Below are positions 47,201 to 55,600 of a DNA stretch of 64,000 nucleotides, piece by piece. A model generated the notes under the pieces. The model was not told the DNA's origin and did not search any database. It worked only from the letters and a program-made list of their open reading frames with translations. The number at the start of each line of letters is the position of its first letter. Position 1 is the first letter of the stretch. Source of the DNA: Azospirillum sp. RU38E (GTDB lineage Bacteria > Pseudomonadota > Alphaproteobacteria > Azospirillales > Azospirillaceae); NCBI RefSeq assembly GCF_900188385.1, contig NZ_FZOI01000019.1, forward strand, positions 31,413-95,412. Direction: 5' to 3'. A program made the translations under genes and the position numbers.

Positions 47201-50200
47201 GCCGCTGAGGCTGGACCCGGCGGCACCGCTGGCGACCCTGCTGCGCGGGGCACAGCAGGCGCTGGCGGGCGGGCTGCAGCACGCGCGCTATCCCTTCGCC
47301 CGGCTCTACACGGATTTCTGGCGTCAGCGGCCGGGCTTGCGCGACCCGCTGCGCTTCCCGCTGTTCGATGTGGCGGTGACGGAGAACCCGCCGGCCCCCA
47401 TGGTGGCTGATGGGGTGCGGCTGGAACGGCTGGGCATCGGCGCGGATGGCTATGAACTGACGCACAGCGCCCATGGCCAGGATTTACTGTTGATCCATGA
47501 GGCGCTGGCCGATGGCGGCATCGCCCTGGAATGGCATGTCAATGCCAGCCTGTTCAGCCGTGACAGCGCCGCCGCCTGGCTGGGCGGGCTGGTGGAGCGG
47601 CTGACCCTGCTGTCCACCCGGCCCGACCTGCCGGCCCTGCCGCTGGCGGGGCTGCTGGAAGGGGCGGCCCCGCCGCCCCCGGCCACCGTAGCGATGGTGG
47701 CGGGGGAGAAAAACCCGACATTGCCGGGCCTGGAACAGGATATTGCTGCCCTGTGGGCGGCCCTGCTGGGCATCGCCCCGCCAGCGCGGGAGGATAATTT
47801 CTTCGCCCTGGGCGGCAACAGCCTGCTGGCCATCGGCATGGCGCACAAGCTGGCCAGCCGGCTGGGCCGGCCGGTCTCCGCCCGCGACCTGTTCAGCGCC
47901 CCGGTGCTGGCCGATTTCGCCGCCCGCCTGCAGCAGGGTGCCGGTACGGATCGTGCCGCCACCGGTTTTGACGGTCGCCGCGCCACGGTGGGCGAACGGG
48001 AATTCTGGACCGCGCAGCAGGCCGGGTTGGACACGGCCGGCTTCACCATGCCCCTGGTGCGCCGCGTCAGCGGGCCGGTGCCGGATATCGCCCGCTGGCG
48101 CACCGCCTGGGCCCAGCTGGTGGCCCGCCACCCGGCCCTGCGCTGCCACCTGCGCGAAGGGGAGGATGGTGCGCTCTACCGCGACATCCTGCCGGCTCTG
48201 CCGGTTGATGCCGCGCTGGAACTGGCCGAAAAGGCCGACCATGCCCAGGCCATGGCCCATATCCGCGCCCGCATCGCGGCACCCCTGGATCTGGCGCAGC
48301 CCCCCCTGTGGCGCGTGGGGCTGGTGCATGTGGCGGATAATGGCGACTGGCTGTTCTGGCTGGCCCAGCACCATGCTACCGGCGATGGCCGTTCGCTCGG
48401 CCTGATCATGGCGGAGCTGCTGGCGCTGCTGCGGGATGAGCCATTGCCTTCCCTGTCCGCCACGCCGGAGATGATTTCCAGCCGCGAACAGGCCTATCTG
48501 GCGGACGAGGCGGCCAGCGATGCCGGCTGGTGGCGTGACCTTCTGTCCGCCCTGCCCGCTGCGGCCTTTGATGACTGGGCGCTGGACCTGCCGCGCGGTA
48601 CGGCCATCACCGGCAGCCATCGCCACACCACCCGGCTGGACGCGGCCGAAACCGCCAGCCTGCTGGCCTTGGCCCGGCAGCATGGCACCAGCCTGCACGC
48701 GCTGTTGACGGCGCTGCTGGCGCAGCTTGTGCGCCAGCGCACCGGCCGGGGCGACTTCCTGATCGGCACCACGGCCACCCTGCCGGAAACCGCAGCGGAA
48801 GCGGCGGTCGTGCATTATGGTGTCAACATGCTGCCCCTGGCCTTCCGCGCCACGGGGGACGCCGGTGATTTCGCCTCCCTGCTGCGCCATACGGCGCAGG
48901 AACTGACGGCGGCTTTGGCCCATGGCCGCTATCCCTTTGCCCGGATGTATCATGATTTCTGGGCCACCCATCCTGGCCGGCGGCAGCCGGACCGCTACCC
49001 GCTGTTCGATATCGCCATCACCGAAAACCCGGTCAGCCCGCGCCCGGTAGCGGATGACGAATTGCGGCTGGAACGGCTGCTGACCCTGCCGGCCGACGGG
49101 ATCGGCTATGAACGGATGCATAACCCGCCCGGCCAGGACATGGTGCTGACCCATGAAAGGCTGGTCGATGGCGGCCTGATGCTGGACTGGCAGACCAATG
49201 CCGCCCTTTATCATGTCGACATCTCCCGCTTCTGGCTGGAAGGGCTGGTGGAAGCCGCCCGCTGGCTGGCAGCCCATAGCGCACAGGCGACCATCCCCTC
49301 CCTGCCACCAGCCCTGCAACGGCAATTGGCCGGCTGGGAACAGGGGCCGGCGCGGCCCCGCCCGCCGCTGACCTTCGCCCGCTGGTTTGAAATGCTGGTG
49401 GACCAGCCGGGACAGGCCGAACGCCCCGCCCTGCTGACTGCGGACGGCCCGGTCAGCTATGGCCTGCTGGAACGACAGGCCAACCGGCTGGCCCATCGGC
49501 TGATCGCCGCCGGCGTGCAGCCGGGACAGGTGGTCGCCGTGCTGACCCGCCGGTCGGCGCACCTGCCCGCCGCCTTGCTGGCCATCTGGAAGGCCGGCGC
49601 CGTCTATCTGCCCCTGACCGCCGATCTGCCGGCTGACCGGCTCTGCTTCATGGCGGCCGATGCCGGGGCTGTGGCCATGCTGGCGCTGGATGGCATCGCC
49701 CCGCCGCCGGGCCTTGATCTGCCACAGATCGACACCAGCGAACCGGCCCCGGACGGGCGACCGGCCGTTGCCGGCGGGCCGGATGATGCGGCCTATATTC
49801 TCTATACCTCTGGTTCGACCGGGCAGCCCAAGGGCGTGGTGGTCAGCCATGGCAGCTATCTGAACCTGCTGCTGGGGGCGGTGGAAACCTATGGGCTGAC
49901 ACCCGAAGATCGCTGCCTGGGCTTTGCCGCCCCTTCCTTTGATGTCTCGCTCTCCGATATCGGCATTCCGCTGGCCGCCGGTGCCGCCCTCTGCCCGGTT
50001 CCGGCCGACCGGATCGACCAGCCGGCCGCTGTCGCCGCCCTGATCCGGGAACAGCGGATCAGCGTCGCCGACCTGACGCCCACCTATCTGCGCCTGCTGG
50101 ATACGGACAGCCTGTCGGGCCTGCGCCTGCTGGTGACCGGTGGGGAAGCGCCGCTGCCGGCCGATGTGGCCCGGCTGGCGGGGCGGGTGCGTTACCTGAA

Positions 50201-53200
50201 CGCCTATGGCCCAACGGAAAATGCCGTCACCTCCACCATGGGGCACCTGTCGGCGGCACAGCCGGACCGGCTGGATTGCGGGCGGCCGCTGCCCAATACG
50301 GGTGTGGAAATCCGCGATCCCGTCAGCGGCAACCGCCTGCCGCCGGGATCGACGGGGGAAATCTGGCTGGCGGGTGCCGGCCTGGCCCAGGCCTATCTGA
50401 ACCGGCCGGACCTGACGGAAAAAGCCTTTGTCCAGACCACCGAAGGCCGCCGCTATCGTACCGGCGATCTGGGGCGCTGGCGCGGGGATGGCGGGCTGGA
50501 AGTGCTGGGCCGCATCGATCAGCAGGTGAAGCTGAACGGCATCCGCATTGAACTGGGGGAAATCGAAGCCGCGATCACCCGCCATCCCGGCATCATCCAG
50601 GCGGTTGCCGCCGTGGATGGCACGGCCGGGGAGCGTCAAAGCCTGTGGGCCTTCATCCATGCGGCGCCGGATGCGCCCTTGCCTGACAGCGCCGGCTGGC
50701 GGCTTTTCCTGGGCGACATCCTGCCGGCCTATATGATCCCGGCAGCCATCCAGCCGGTCAGCGCCATTCCCGTCACCGCATCCGGTAAGGTGGACCGTAC
50801 CGCCCTGCTGGCTGGCCTGTCGATGCAGGAGCGCCCGGCGGGCGGCACCCCGCCGCAACCCGGCCTGGAACAGACCATCGCCACGCTATGGGCGGAGCTG
50901 CTGCGCAGTGGCCCCGTGCGGCGGGAGGATGATTTCTTCGGTCTGGGCGGGCACAGCCTGCTGGCCATCGCCCTTTGCCACCGGCTGGAAGGGCTGGTGT
51001 CCCGCCCGGTGCCGGCGCGGTTGCTGTTCGCCGATCCGGTGCTGGCCGGCTTTGCCGCCCGCGTGGCCGCCTATCTGGCCGAGCCTGTCCCGGTCATCCA
51101 GGCCCAGCCCAGCGACATCGCCACGGAGGGGGAGCGGGAATTCTGGACCGCCCAGCAGGCCGGGCTGGAAACGCGCGGCTTCACCATCACCCTGACCCTG
51201 GCGGTGGATGGCCCCGTCCCCGCCGCCGACAAATGGGAAGCAGCCTGGACGGGCTTGACCGCCCGTCACCCAGCCCTGCGCACCCGCTATGAACTGGACG
51301 AAGAGACGGACATCCTGAAACGGATCGTGGCGGTGGAAAGCCCCGGCCGCTTCACGATCAGCCGGGCCACGGATGTGGCCACGGCATTGGCCGAGATCAG
51401 GGCCGAACAGGGCCGGCCCTTCGACATGGCCACTTGCCCGCTCTGGCGGGCGGGTCTGACAGAGGTGGCGGAGGAAAAGCCGATTTTCTGGCTGGCCCTG
51501 CATCATGCGGTGGGCGATGGCGCGTCGCTGGGGTTGCTGCTGGCGGACCTGACGGCCCTGTTGGCGGGGCAGAGCCTTCCCGCGCCCAGCGGCAGCTTTG
51601 CCGACAGTGCCGGGCGTGAACGTACCCATCTGCTGGGGCTGGCCGGGCAGGCCGATGCCGATTGGTGGCGGCAGAAACTGGCGGCAATGGCCGCCAGCGG
51701 GGAGGATGGTTTTGCCGACTGGCCGACCGATCACCCCCGGCCACCAGCCCGCACCGCCGGCACCGGCCGGGGCAGCCATACGCTGCGCCTATGCCTGACG
51801 GCGGATCAGGCCCAGGGTCTGCGCCGTCTGGCCCGCAGCCAGGGTGCCAGCCTGCACGCCCTGTTGCTGACCCTGCTGGGGCTGGAGGTGCGGCGCCGCA
51901 CCGGGCGGCAGGATTTCCTGCTGGGCACCGCCGCCAGCACCCGCGCCAGCGCGGCAGAGGCCGGCATTGTCGGCTATTATGTCACCCTGCTGCCCCTGGC
52001 CTTCCATCTGTCGGGTGTGACGGATGTGACGGCGGCCCTGGCCGCCACCCGGACCATGCTGGCCGATGCGCTGGCCCACAGCGCCTATCCGTTCGCCCGC
52101 ATCGCCCGCGATTTCCGCCAGGATCATCCGGGGCTGGTGCAGCCCGCCCGCTATCCGCTGTTCGATATGGCGGTGACGGAGAACCCGGCCGTCACCGCGA
52201 CGGACAGCAACCCCGATGCCCTGCGCTTCCGGCCGGCTGAAAGCAGCGTTCTGCCAGAGGCGGGCCGGATCGCCTATGATCTGCGCCACAATGCCCCGGC
52301 CCAGGATATGGTGCTGGTGCATGAAGGGCTGGCCGATGGCGGGCTCTCCCTCTCCTGGTTCGTCAAGGCCGACCTTTATGACCGGGAAACGGCGGAAGCC
52401 TGGCTGACCGGTCTTGTGGGCCAGATGCTGGCGCTGCTGGACCAGCCGCTTGATCAGCCCCTGCCCCGGCTGCTGCCGGCGGAACTGGCGCGGCTGGCCC
52501 CCTGGGAACAGGGGGAACGGTTGACGGCCCCGGCCGACAACGTGGCCGCCCGCTTCAGCCAGCTGGCCCGCCAGCAGCCGGACCGCCCGGCCCTGATCAC
52601 CAGCGCCGGCAGCATCAGCTATGCCGCCATGGAAGGCCGCGCCAATGCGCTGGCCCACCGGTTGATCGAGCAGGGATTGCGGCCCGGCCAGACGGTGGGC
52701 GTCTATACGGAACGTTCCGCCGCGCTGCCGCTGGCGGTGCTGGCCATCTGGAAGGCCGGTGGCTGCTATATGCCGCTGACCCATGGGATGCCGGCGGATC
52801 GGCTGCGTTTCATGGCCGACAATGCCGGGATCACCCTGCTGCTGGCGCTGGACGGGCTGATGCCGCCGCCGGCCCTGCTGGAAACGGGTGCCGCCCTGCT
52901 GCGGCCGGAGGCGCTGGCGCTGACGGATACCGCCACCCCGCCCGCGGTGGAAACGGCGTCGGACAGCCCCGCCTATATCCTGCACACATCCGGTTCCACC
53001 GGCGTGCCCAAGGGCGTGGTGCTGTCGCAAGGCGGCTTGGTCAATCTGGCCCTGGGGCTGGTCCGCGTAACCGGGGCGACCCCGGATGACCGCGCCCTGC
53101 TGATCGCCTCCCCCTCCTTCGATCTGTGGATTTCCGATCTGCTGATGGTCTGGGGGGCAGGCGGCGCCATTGTGCCGGCCACCAAGGCAGAGATGGATGA

Positions 53201-55595
53201 CATTACCGGCATGAAGACGATGCTGGGCCGGCTGGGCATCACCATGGCCACCATGGCCCCCTCCTATCTGCGCCTGTTTGAAAAGGCGGAATTCCCCGCC
53301 CTGCGCTTCCTGATGACGGTGGGTGAGCCGCCGGTGGCAGCCGATGCCCGCTTCTATGCGGCACGTCTGGCCTATTTCAACGGCTATGGCCCGACGGAGA
53401 CCACAGCCGCCGCCGCCATCGGCCGGATTGATCCGGATGATGATCCGCTGCCGGCCGGGCGGCCGTTGCCCAACAGCTTCATCCTGATCCTGGATGCGCA
53501 GGGGGAACGGGTGCCCCCCGGTTCGGTGGGGGAAATCTGGGTTGGCGGGGCCGGGGTGGGCATCGGCTATCTGAACCGGCCGGACCTGACGGAACAATCC
53601 TTCCGGCAGACGCCGCACGGCCGGATGTATCGCACCGGCGATCTGGGCCGCTGGCGCCACGATGGCCAGCTGCTGGTGCTGGGCCGGATGGATGGTCAGG
53701 TGAAGCTGCGCGGCCAGCGGGTGGAGCTGGGCGAGATTGAACAGGCGCTGACCAGCCATCCGACCGTGCGCCATGCCGCCGTGCTGGTGCGCAAGGCGGC
53801 GGACGGGGCGCAAAGCCTGTGGGGCTTCGTCGTTCCCGGCACATCGGCAGACATGCTGCCCGATGCTGCCGGCTGGCACGATTTCCTGGGCCAGGGGTTG
53901 CCCGGCTACATGATCCCGTCCGGCATCCTGGCCCTGCCCGCCCTGCCGGTGAATCTGGCCGGCAAGATCGACCGCAAGGCCCTGCTGGCCACGCTGGAAG
54001 AACGGCTGGCCGCCGGCGAACTGACCGCCAATGGCGCCGCAGCGGCTGAGCCGCCGCAGGGAAGTGTCGAAATGGCGGTGGCCGCCATCTGGGCCGATAT
54101 TCTGGGCCGGGCCTCCCCGTCACGGACGGATGATTTCTTCCATCTGGGGGGTGACAGCCTGCGGGCCATCGCCACCATCACAAGGCTGCGCAAACATTAC
54201 AGCGTGCGGATCAATGATCTTTACGAACATCCGGTGCTGGCCGATTTCGCCCGCCAGTGCCGGCCGCGCGCCGATCACCTGCGTGACCTGATCGGGGCGG
54301 CCGGGCAGCATTGGCGGGATTATCGGGATCAACTTCCCGCCTATGAGGCAGCGCGGGAGGCAACGTTGGCGCAGGCCCGCGCCGATTATGACCGGCACAA
54401 CAGCCGTTTCGCCGGCTTCGATCCGGGGCAGCGGACCGATTACGGCCATGTGCTGCTGACCGGAGCCACCGGCTATCTCGGCACCTATCTGTTGCGCGAA
54501 CTGCTGCAACGCCCTGACCGGGCGGTGACGGTGCTGGTACGGGCCGCCGATGATGGGGCGGCCCGCCAGCGGCTGCTGAACGCCGTGGCCCATTATTTCG
54601 GAACCGATGGTGCGGCCGCCCTGCTGGGCCATGGGGGCCTGTCGGTGCGGGCGGGCAATCTGCGCCATCCCGATCTGGGGCTGGGCAAGGCCGGTTTTGC
54701 CGGGCTGGCCGCATCGGTGGACGCCATTCTGCACTCTGCTGCCAATGTCAGCCATATCGGCCATTACAGTGACTTCCAGGCCGATAATGTGGCGGCAACG
54801 GCGCATCTGGTGGACCTTGCCGAACGGCATGGCCGCACCAGCGGCGGGCGAACGGCCGACCTGCATCTGATCTCCACCCTGTCGGTCTGCGGCCGCCCGC
54901 CGGAAGACGGGTTCCGCTTGTTCACTGAATATGACCCCGCCCCCGACGGGGAGGAGGAAAATTACTATGTCCGCAGCAAGCAGGAAGCCGAACGGCTGGT
55001 ACTGCGGGCGCGGGACCGGCTGGCCAATGCCAGCATCCACCGGGTGGGCAATGTGGTGTTCGCCGCCGATGGCGGCCCCTTGCAGCGCAACATCAAGGAA
55101 AATGCCTTTTTCCGCCTGATGGGTGCGCTGGCGCGGCTGGGGGCCGTGCCTGATGACAGCCATCTCTGGCTCTGCCATGTCGACAGGGTGGCAGCCGCCG
55201 TGTTGGCCCTGGCGGAAAGCCCCGCCCTGGCCAACCTGACCCACCATGTCGAACATGCACGGCGCGACACGCTGGCCGATTTCATCACCGGGGCCGACGG
55301 CGTCGGTGCGCGGGTGGCGGCGATGGATTTCGGCTGCTTCCTGGACAAGGTGACGGCAGCGGTCGACGCGCCCGCCCTGGAAACCGCCCTGGCGGAAATC
55401 CTGGAAGGGTTCGGTCTGCATCGCGGGATTTCCCCCCAGGCGCGCGGTCGCCGGCTGGAACTGGCCAGCGACCGCACACAACAGTTTTTACGCCGGCTGG
55501 GGGTCGTCTGGCCCGCCGTGCCGCGCGATGGCCAAGCCGCCATGGTGGCGGCCGCCCACACTCTTTTCACCGAACCAGCCGGATATCGAGGGTGA
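41289..55595 (+). CDS. Non-ribosomal peptide synthetase, A-T-C-A-T-C-T-C-A-T-C-A-T-R
   Basis: A 4768-residue assembly line. Core sites: A1 TSGSTGKPKG near residue 195; T1 Ser576; C1 HH759-760; A2 TSGTTGAPKG near 1236; T2 Ser1628; C2 HH1813-1814; T3 Ser2178; C3 HH2361-2362; A3 near 2840; T4 Ser3223; C4 HH3405-3406; A4 near 3900; T5 Ser4290; then a thioester reductase with TGATGYLG near 4392 and YVRSK (Tyr4560, Lys4564). No epimerase or thioesterase is seen. Module 3 is C-T with no A domain. A1 has FILGFRE where amino-acid A domains have FDxxxWE, so it probably loads a carboxylic acid without the alpha-amino group. A2 reads D-A-W-F-L-G-C-I-I by my alignment to GrsA, close to leucine codes. Reductive release should give a peptide aldehyde or alcohol. 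The ATG at 41313 is an alternative start with GGGG upstream. Confidence 0.95.
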   Translation: MTQHVGKDMPDSLNAPMIGPELPDFSHGAHLPLPDLCLHQSFEAWVDRDPERPAIITPDGIISFGQLDGMGNRLAHRLLQLQIATEEPVGVLVDRSAQLPIAFLGILKAGGTYVPLLADLPEQRLANMAAQAGIRLLIALDGHQPPPALLVALAENGRGRPVEVLRLPALDDADRQDWGRPHLPGQPGQLAAILFTSGSTGKPKGVLIQHVGCQNMALGHALAQGIRETDRLLLSSAPSFILGFRELCLPLALGCAWVPASRALLDRPDDLLDSMARHQVSVALLTPSYLKLLGGAVPAGLRLILTAGERPNPEDARHYARHVDYWNMHGATELCGTFAMHKVSPTDEGAIPSGRPFPNTTILLVDEQGAPVPAGAEGEILVLSPGIARGYLDQPDLTAESFVDTPFGRAYRTRDLGRWTQTGELLTLGRAGDVVKVSGQSVALGEIERVLLAQDGVRAAAIVQHRGRLVGFVEPKPDTDLSGLDWQAALSAKLPAYMVPALVLTLPQLPIASAGKVDRSALLALAETDWNRGQGQGGPPQGPIESRIAAIWAEVLGLSAAQIGREDDFFRLGGSSLIAIQLGQRLQAAGLTASVRDILGSMTIAALAGRLSAAEEDAAGVGLEENPAATLGQVDFWVAASLGLPPAAAHVARVLRLSGAQADASDWQNAWVSLLRHHPALRTGLFSDHDGTVRLRSLPADAPALDVTLETRHFSSEAEAGAFIAAQTAQPFDLTQPPLSRAGLIRIGDDAPLFWFVLHHALVDGMSAGQLQQDLLSLLTGRALAPALDGPRLAARAERRHLASPDADRDRAYWLDKLAALPEEAFEELPSDRRRSDEAGVVIAPAFQRQLDAGVVARLTALANRQGAGLHALLLALLAMEMRRRTGRRQLLLGSGIATRPAGTENQLGHFVNLLPLPLAVPAGPRLCELLQDAQSILTGAVKHGLYPAGSIIRDLRQQQKAMRPAGRMGLVDVALTANPGRSTGNADVGGSLTPVTLAGDGSVPAAGLDLSFSHEPTTDGGVLLSLVWNANLFQPATAEAWLTALAGWAEWLAADTARLDGPLPDLLPAERQWLNGVEPGAAQARAPLPAHRLVEAIIDRIPDQPAIITRAGSTSYALLEAQANRIAQALLAVGLGLEQPVGVLADNGPWLPAATLGIWKAGGVHLPLAVEMPAERVAFILADAGARHLLLLPGAEAPAGLPDGVTLIRPAELTGDAPRPAVPLAPTATAYIIYTSGTTGAPKGTKVRHDGMINAILSTLEAAGCTPGDRVALVATPAFDASLWEMGLGLLHGLPLVPVTRIEREDPWGVKDLYRDLGVTIAFHAPSYLRVSQDKPYAPGMRVLLVGGEAPSHEDVIHHPGIAFWNCYGPTETSIIVSLGRIAPDHPADRPLPVGRPLPGDVISIRDADGARVPPGCTGEVWLGGVGVGGGYLNNPQQQAKAFIDTAEGRFYRSGDLGRWSADGLLELAGRIDHQVKLHGQRVEPAEIEQHLLAHASVRQAAVIVDKGAGDTKLLRGFVHLHPNATPLGNEEWRGFLAGRLPPHMVPATIIDVPGIPVTPNGKVDRLRLLAILRERRPEQAGAASRTAPQGALEQRIASAWARLLNLGSDGLPVAREDNFFALGGTSLLAVSLAHQLAPALGWPVTPRDLFAAPVLTDFAARLAAGKGAPPLLAAMMDDRATEGEREFWVAQQAGLDTSGHIIPAIRRVTGPMPERARWEAAWQALVQRQPGLRLGFSPADDGALRRVFATEADLGKAAGLQWAEAADLDAACILIRQNQLLAFDMAKPPLWRAGLVQVGQDGGWLFWLSLHHAIGDGRSLGLIFTELQALLQGQVLAPLAADPATSAAREQAYLSGPDLAADAVWWSDQLAAVPDEAFLPLPLDFPRRLGADVATHRFQLVLEPALAEGLRGLARQHAVSLYALLVSLLAVEMARRTGRQHLMLGTSVSTPESAAEAALVQYGVNMLPLPLRLDPAAPLATLLRGAQQALAGGLQHARYPFARLYTDFWRQRPGLRDPLRFPLFDVAVTENPPAPMVADGVRLERLGIGADGYELTHSAHGQDLLLIHEALADGGIALEWHVNASLFSRDSAAAWLGGLVERLTLLSTRPDLPALPLAGLLEGAAPPPPATVAMVAGEKNPTLPGLEQDIAALWAALLGIAPPAREDNFFALGGNSLLAIGMAHKLASRLGRPVSARDLFSAPVLADFAARLQQGAGTDRAATGFDGRRATVGEREFWTAQQAGLDTAGFTMPLVRRVSGPVPDIARWRTAWAQLVARHPALRCHLREGEDGALYRDILPALPVDAALELAEKADHAQAMAHIRARIAAPLDLAQPPLWRVGLVHVADNGDWLFWLAQHHATGDGRSLGLIMAELLALLRDEPLPSLSATPEMISSREQAYLADEAASDAGWWRDLLSALPAAAFDDWALDLPRGTAITGSHRHTTRLDAAETASLLALARQHGTSLHALLTALLAQLVRQRTGRGDFLIGTTATLPETAAEAAVVHYGVNMLPLAFRATGDAGDFASLLRHTAQELTAALAHGRYPFARMYHDFWATHPGRRQPDRYPLFDIAITENPVSPRPVADDELRLERLLTLPADGIGYERMHNPPGQDMVLTHERLVDGGLMLDWQTNAALYHVDISRFWLEGLVEAARWLAAHSAQATIPSLPPALQRQLAGWEQGPARPRPPLTFARWFEMLVDQPGQAERPALLTADGPVSYGLLERQANRLAHRLIAAGVQPGQVVAVLTRRSAHLPAALLAIWKAGAVYLPLTADLPADRLCFMAADAGAVAMLALDGIAPPPGLDLPQIDTSEPAPDGRPAVAGGPDDAAYILYTSGSTGQPKGVVVSHGSYLNLLLGAVETYGLTPEDRCLGFAAPSFDVSLSDIGIPLAAGAALCPVPADRIDQPAAVAALIREQRISVADLTPTYLRLLDTDSLSGLRLLVTGGEAPLPADVARLAGRVRYLNAYGPTENAVTSTMGHLSAAQPDRLDCGRPLPNTGVEIRDPVSGNRLPPGSTGEIWLAGAGLAQAYLNRPDLTEKAFVQTTEGRRYRTGDLGRWRGDGGLEVLGRIDQQVKLNGIRIELGEIEAAITRHPGIIQAVAAVDGTAGERQSLWAFIHAAPDAPLPDSAGWRLFLGDILPAYMIPAAIQPVSAIPVTASGKVDRTALLAGLSMQERPAGGTPPQPGLEQTIATLWAELLRSGPVRREDDFFGLGGHSLLAIALCHRLEGLVSRPVPARLLFADPVLAGFAARVAAYLAEPVPVIQAQPSDIATEGEREFWTAQQAGLETRGFTITLTLAVDGPVPAADKWEAAWTGLTARHPALRTRYELDEETDILKRIVAVESPGRFTISRATDVATALAEIRAEQGRPFDMATCPLWRAGLTEVAEEKPIFWLALHHAVGDGASLGLLLADLTALLAGQSLPAPSGSFADSAGRERTHLLGLAGQADADWWRQKLAAMAASGEDGFADWPTDHPRPPARTAGTGRGSHTLRLCLTADQAQGLRRLARSQGASLHALLLTLLGLEVRRRTGRQDFLLGTAASTRASAAEAGIVGYYVTLLPLAFHLSGVTDVTAALAATRTMLADALAHSAYPFARIARDFRQDHPGLVQPARYPLFDMAVTENPAVTATDSNPDALRFRPAESSVLPEAGRIAYDLRHNAPAQDMVLVHEGLADGGLSLSWFVKADLYDRETAEAWLTGLVGQMLALLDQPLDQPLPRLLPAELARLAPWEQGERLTAPADNVAARFSQLARQQPDRPALITSAGSISYAAMEGRANALAHRLIEQGLRPGQTVGVYTERSAALPLAVLAIWKAGGCYMPLTHGMPADRLRFMADNAGITLLLALDGLMPPPALLETGAALLRPEALALTDTATPPAVETASDSPAYILHTSGSTGVPKGVVLSQGGLVNLALGLVRVTGATPDDRALLIASPSFDLWISDLLMVWGAGGAIVPATKAEMDDITGMKTMLGRLGITMATMAPSYLRLFEKAEFPALRFLMTVGEPPVAADARFYAARLAYFNGYGPTETTAAAAIGRIDPDDDPLPAGRPLPNSFILILDAQGERVPPGSVGEIWVGGAGVGIGYLNRPDLTEQSFRQTPHGRMYRTGDLGRWRHDGQLLVLGRMDGQVKLRGQRVELGEIEQALTSHPTVRHAAVLVRKAADGAQSLWGFVVPGTSADMLPDAAGWHDFLGQGLPGYMIPSGILALPALPVNLAGKIDRKALLATLEERLAAGELTANGAAAAEPPQGSVEMAVAAIWADILGRASPSRTDDFFHLGGDSLRAIATITRLRKHYSVRINDLYEHPVLADFARQCRPRADHLRDLIGAAGQHWRDYRDQLPAYEAAREATLAQARADYDRHNSRFAGFDPGQRTDYGHVLLTGATGYLGTYLLRELLQRPDRAVTVLVRAADDGAARQRLLNAVAHYFGTDGAAALLGHGGLSVRAGNLRHPDLGLGKAGFAGLAASVDAILHSAANVSHIGHYSDFQADNVAATAHLVDLAERHGRTSGGRTADLHLISTLSVCGRPPEDGFRLFTEYDPAPDGEEENYYVRSKQEAERLVLRARDRLANASIHRVGNVVFAADGGPLQRNIKENAFFRLMGALARLGAVPDDSHLWLCHVDRVAAAVLALAESPALANLTHHVEHARRDTLADFITGADGVGARVAAMDFGCFLDKVTAAVDAPALETALAEILEGFGLHRGISPQARGRRLELASDRTQQFLRRLGVVWPAVPRDGQAAMVAAAHTLFTEPAGYRG

Positions 55596-55600
55596 TAACC

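Noticed and set aside
47484..50858. 1124-codon minus-strand open frame inside the NRPS gene
   Set aside because: Gly/Gln/His-rich antisense translation of NRPS modules with no domain similarity; a composition shadow.
46300..51200. Repeated similarity among NRPS C and T domains as a tandem-repeat artefact
   Set aside because: The repeated modules are normal for NRPS genes; active-site residues differ between copies, so it is not an assembly duplication.
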